The notes beneath the pieces were generated by a model, which ran no database searches, had not been told where the DNA came from, and saw nothing but the letters and a program-made list of their open reading frames with translations. Made by a program: the position numbers and the translations under genes. A stretch of DNA of 64,000 bases, taken from NCBI GenBank assembly GCA_937921865.1, contig CAKZWF010000024.1:24294-88293 (forward strand), given 5' to 3'. Numbering within the stretch: the first letter of the stretch is position 1; each line of letters starts with the position of its first letter. The DNA comes from an uncultured Pseudomonadales bacterium. GTDB lineage: Bacteria > Pseudomonadota > Gammaproteobacteria > Pseudomonadales > Azotimanducaceae. Positions 61,314 to 64,000 of the stretch are shown here, piece by piece.

Positions 61314-62321
61314 TCAACGATAGCCTTCCTGTACCGGTTGTCTTGGCAGTGACCACCATACCGCTTCGCAGGCCGCGCTGAGCTCGTCATCAAAGGTCAC
61401 GTCGAATGCCGCGAGGTTGGCATCGAGCTGCGCAGGCTTCGAGGCGCCGATCAGCGCGGATGTGATCCCCGGTTGTTTCAGCACCCAGGCGATGGCAACC
61501 GAGACCATGTTCAACCCCTGGCTTTCAACAACCGTTTTCAAGGTCTCGACTGCGGCGAATTGAGCGTCGTGCCAGTAGCGCTCCTGGTAACGGTCAGCCG
61601 CGCTGCCCAGAGTGAAACGAGTGCCGTCCTGCGGATTCTGGCCAGGCTGGTACTTGCCGGAGAGGAATCCACCGGCAAGTGGGTTATAAACGATGACGCC
61701 CAGGCCCTGGTCGATACAAAGAGGCAGAAGTTCGGTCTCGATTTCCCGGTACAGCAGATTGTAGCGAGGCTGCACGCTGATATAGCCGCCAACAGAGAGC
61801 CGTTCCGCGCCCCGCAACGCCTCACCCAGGCGCCATGCCGGATAGTTTGAACAACCGACATAGCGCACCTTGCCCGACTGAACCAGATCTTCGAAGGCGC
61901 GCAGAGATTCTTCGATTGGCGTATTCGGATCGAAGCCATGACTCTGGTAGAGATCGATGTGGTCGGTATTCAGACGTCGCAGGCTGTCTTCAACCGCCTC
62001 CATGATGTGTTGCCGGGACAGACCCCAGTTGTTAGGGCCGCGTCGAGTGGGTGCGAAGCACTTGGTCGCCAGCTGGATCTGATCCCGATTACCTTTGTCG
62101 GTCATCCAGCGACCGATGATGGCTTCTGTATCACCAATCGTATCCAGTGACCCGCCAAGCGGGTAGGCGTCAGCGGTATCGAGAAAGGTCAGGCGATGCT
62201 CGAAGGCTTTGTCCAGAATCTCCCGGGAACCCTGCTCGTCTACCTGCAGTCCGAAGGTCATTGTGCCCAGACACAGCGCGGGCACTTCCAGACCGTGGCG
62301 TCCCATTCGGCGTTTTTCCAT
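61314..62321 (-). CDS. aldo/keto reductase
   Basis: 335 residues of the TIM-barrel AKR family: GRHGLEVPALCLGTMTFG, LDTADAYPLGG with Asp and Tyr of the catalytic tetrad, LATKCF with Lys, and DLYQSHGFDPN with His. It reduces carbonyls with NADPH, and similar AKR genes act on sugars, steroids or aldehydes. AGGAG is six bases before the ATG. It lies just downstream of the P450 on the same strand, with a GC-rich repeat between. Confidence 0.93.
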   Translation of the reverse strand: MEKRRMGRHGLEVPALCLGTMTFGLQVDEQGSREILDKAFEHRLTFLDTADAYPLGGSLDTIGDTEAIIGRWMTDKGNRDQIQLATKCFAPTRRGPNNWGLSRQHIMEAVEDSLRRLNTDHIDLYQSHGFDPNTPIEESLRAFEDLVQSGKVRYVGCSNYPAWRLGEALRGAERLSVGGYISVQPRYNLLYREIETELLPLCIDQGLGVIVYNPLAGGFLSGKYQPGQNPQDGTRFTLGSAADRYQERYWHDAQFAAVETLKTVVESQGLNMVSVAIAWVLKQPGITSALIGASKPAQLDANLAAFDVTFDDELSAACEAVWWSLPRQPVQEGYR

Positions 62322-62383
62322 GTCTCACTCCTAGGTGTCTTCGTGAATGTCCGAGTGTTATGCAGCTGCTGGCGGCGGTTACT

Positions 62384-62441
62384 TAACCGCTCGCGTTGGT
62401 TCCAAGCCGCTCGCGGCGCTTAACCAGCCGCTCGCGGCGCT
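62384..62441. repeat. short direct repeats with internal dyad
   Basis: AGCCGCTCGCGGCGCT occurs at 62405-62420 and again at 62426-62441, spaced 21 bases start to start; a diverged copy starts about 62384. Each copy contains GCCGC-TC-GCGGC, a compact dyad. The second copy touches the P450 stop codon. It fills the gap between the P450 and the aldo/keto reductase genes. Confidence 0.6.
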
Positions 62442-63649
62442 CAAATCCCAACTGGCAGTCCATCGTAGCGATGCCAGCCGGGCATGCGCTGCAGCACCAG
62501 TCTGGAACGATCGACGGCTAAGTGCAGATCGGGGAACCGCTCGATGAGGTTTAACAGCGCCAGTCTGGTTTCCGCGCGCGCCAGATGGGCGCCCAGGCAG
62601 AAATGTACGCCATGACCGAATCCCAGGTGACGATTGGGCGTGCGGGCGATGTCGAAGGTACCCGGGTTATCGAATACGCGAGGGTCGTGATTGGCGGCGC
62701 CAAACAGCGGCATGATCGGTTTGCCTCTGGGGATCGTAACACCATGCAGCTCAATATCTTCGGTGGCATAGCCTGGCTTGGTAGTCTGTACCGGACCGCG
62801 GTGCCTGAGAATTTCTTCCACTGCGGTATCGATGAGTGCCGGTTCACTGCGCAGCCGATCGAGCTGGTCCGGGTGGTCGAGCAGCGTCAGCACTCCGTTG
62901 GTGATCAGATGGACGGTGGTTTCATAGCCGGCGATGATCAATAAAAACACCATCGCCACCAGTTCGTCTTCAGTTAAACGATCGCCATCGTCCTCTGCTT
63001 CGATCAGCCCGGTCAGGATATCGTCTGCGGGATTTTCGCGTTTTTGACGAATCAACTCGCGAACGTATTTCACCGTGTCGGGTAGATCAAAAAACAGTGT
63101 CCGGAACATTCGCCAGCCGGTGAATCCGCTGGTCACGACGCCGAATACCTTCTGGAAGGTCGGCATTGCCGTTTTCGAGACCCCCATCATCTCGCTGATC
63201 ATCATTACCGGAATGGGCAGGGCGTATTGCGATTGCAGATCGAACTGGCTTTGTTGCGTCAGGCTGTCGAGCAGTTCGTGTGAGTAGGCGTCGATACGGG
63301 CCTCCAGCTGGGCAATCGCTTGTGGTCTGAAGCCTCTTCGGACCAGTTCTCTCAAGCGGCGATGGTTGGGGTCATCTTCCTGAATCATGCTTTCCATCAG
63401 AGGTTTTATCGACTTAGGCATGGGAATCGGGAAACGGCTGCCGCCTGTCACCGTGCTGCGGTTTCTCAGTACTCGTGGGTCTTTGAGGATGTTGCTGCAG
63501 TCTTCGTGGCGCGCCAGTGTGTAGACGGTGAGCACTGAGATCTTGGCCCGATGCACTGGGCGCTCCTCGCGAATCTGCTCGTAGTACTGGTACTTGTTGT
63601 TGATGAAGTCCGTACCGGACAGATTTACAGATTTGGTCAGGTCGATCAT
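62441..63649 (-). CDS. cytochrome P450 (second of two)
   Basis: 402 residues. AGYETTVH (240-247) is the oxygen-activation motif, ExxR is E279-R282, and heme loop FGHGVHFCLG gives Cys 351. ATG 63649 is chosen because GGGGAG lies seven bases upstream and the sequence MIDLTKSVNL matches the usual start of soluble bacterial P450s; an ATG 26 codons upstream lacks support. Redox partners are not nearby. It may serve the same type of hydrophobic substrate as the P450 at 17516, although the two differ in most residues. Confidence 0.93.
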   Translation of the reverse strand: MIDLTKSVNLSGTDFINNKYQYYEQIREERPVHRAKISVLTVYTLARHEDCSNILKDPRVLRNRSTVTGGSRFPIPMPKSIKPLMESMIQEDDPNHRRLRELVRRGFRPQAIAQLEARIDAYSHELLDSLTQQSQFDLQSQYALPIPVMMISEMMGVSKTAMPTFQKVFGVVTSGFTGWRMFRTLFFDLPDTVKYVRELIRQKRENPADDILTGLIEAEDDGDRLTEDELVAMVFLLIIAGYETTVHLITNGVLTLLDHPDQLDRLRSEPALIDTAVEEILRHRGPVQTTKPGYATEDIELHGVTIPRGKPIMPLFGAANHDPRVFDNPGTFDIARTPNRHLGFGHGVHFCLGAHLARAETRLALLNLIERFPDLHLAVDRSRLVLQRMPGWHRYDGLPVGI

Positions 63650-63739
63650 GCAGTAACTCCCCAGGCTGCGTCGGCACCAGTCAGCTACTTTAGCGGATCT
63701 GGTTGCAGCCGTTGTACTTGAGGGCAATGAATCCGGCGC

Positions 63740-63988
63740 TCACCCGGGCCGGCTGCGATACCAGCGCAACAGCCCGTAACCGCTGATCGCGAGCCAGGCA
63801 ATTTCTATCACAAAAGATGACAGGTTGAAGTTGTAGATAAGGGAAACCAGGATCAGCAGCGCGCCGAGGCCATTGAGTGCCGAATAGCCTGGCTTGAGGA
63901 TGTTGACCCTGCCGGTCTGGGCGAAGAAATAACAGCCCAGAATGATCGTCACGCCAACGTTGCCCACTTGGTCTGCGCCGCCCATCAT
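63740..63988 (-). CDS. CBU_0592-like small membrane protein
   Basis: 82 residues. Three hydrophobic segments: VGNVGVTIILGCYFFAQTG, SALNGLGALLILVSLIYNF and FVIEIAWLAISGYGLLRW, with the NILKPGYSALNGLGA loop, match the CBU_0592-like domain. Function unknown; often annotated as a membrane transporter-like fragment. An ATGATG start lies near the window edge, with GGAG just upstream, so the entry is probably complete. Confidence 0.75.
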   Translation of the reverse strand: MMGGADQVGNVGVTIILGCYFFAQTGRVNILKPGYSALNGLGALLILVSLIYNFNLSSFVIEIAWLAISGYGLLRWYRSRPG

Positions 63989-64000
63989 GCTCCAGCCGCT

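Overview
The window looks like chromosome of a Gram-negative, aerobic, probably gammaproteobacterial heterotroph. Evidence for this: lipoproteins with lipoboxes, a BtuB-type TonB receptor behind a cobalamin riboswitch, an autotransporter, an RND pump, MpaA and L,D-transpeptidase wall enzymes, a KefB-type antiporter and Dps. Codon use and GC content look even, and I see no integrase, transposase, phage gene, CRISPR array, rRNA or tRNA. The species cannot be named from this sequence.

Layout. 1-3.7 kb: SbcC/Rad50-like ATPase (cut by the window edge) and its SbcD/Mre11-like nuclease. 3.8-6.5 kb: MpaA-type amidase, PhyH dioxygenase, small membrane protein, L,D-transpeptidase-like protein with an altered active-site motif. 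6.7-8.6 kb: a two-gene module, beta-keto acid cleavage enzyme plus L-carnitine dehydrogenase, predicted to act on carnitine. 8.7-9.0 kb: decayed penicillin-acylase remnant. 9.2-18.8 kb: an oxygenase-rich catabolic island (two Rieske oxygenase alpha subunits around a SnoaL-like protein and an unknown 77-residue protein, then ABM monooxygenase-like protein, luciferase-like oxidoreductase, ThuA-like protein, SDR and cytochrome P450).

18.9-22.9 kb: secreted proteins, a gluzincin peptidase, a Cys-containing small protein overlapping a YceI-like lipoprotein, and a TonB-receptor remnant. 22.9-28.0 kb: enoyl-CoA hydratase divergent from an RND adaptor/pump pair. 28-38.9 kb: mixed small-molecule enzymes (SRPBCC, SDR, VOC, PPOX, CmcJ-like oxygenase, type-B carboxylesterase, GPH-type symporter, serine beta-lactamase-like hydrolase), including an alpha/beta hydrolase whose nucleophile serine reads as alanine. 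38.9-43.3 kb: tandem glutaredoxin/GST-N protein, an 18-bp tandem repeat array encoding PAADK-like hexapeptides, acetyltransferases, MFS transporter and methionine aminopeptidase. 43.3-51.9 kb: autotransporter, cation/proton antiporter, lipoprotein, hydrolase, peroxiredoxin-glutaredoxin fusion, MFS transporter. 52-58.9 kb: a very large beta-propeller/amidohydrolase lipoprotein, riboswitch-controlled BtuB, Dps, and a secreted tandem-domain protein. 59-64 kb: methyltransferase-like, hot-dog, DUF3750, aldo/keto reductase, P450 and CBU_0592-like membrane protein.

How the genes work together. The two Rieske alpha subunits and two P450s have no ferredoxin or reductase gene in the window, so electron-transfer partners must lie elsewhere. 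The enzyme mix (P450, Rieske, SDR, enoyl-CoA hydratase, hot-dog protein, luciferase-like oxidoreductase) suggests breakdown of a hydrophobic or polycyclic carbon source, but the substrate is not determinable here. I recognise no DNA-binding transcriptional regulator in the 64 kb; the only clear regulatory element is the B12 riboswitch.
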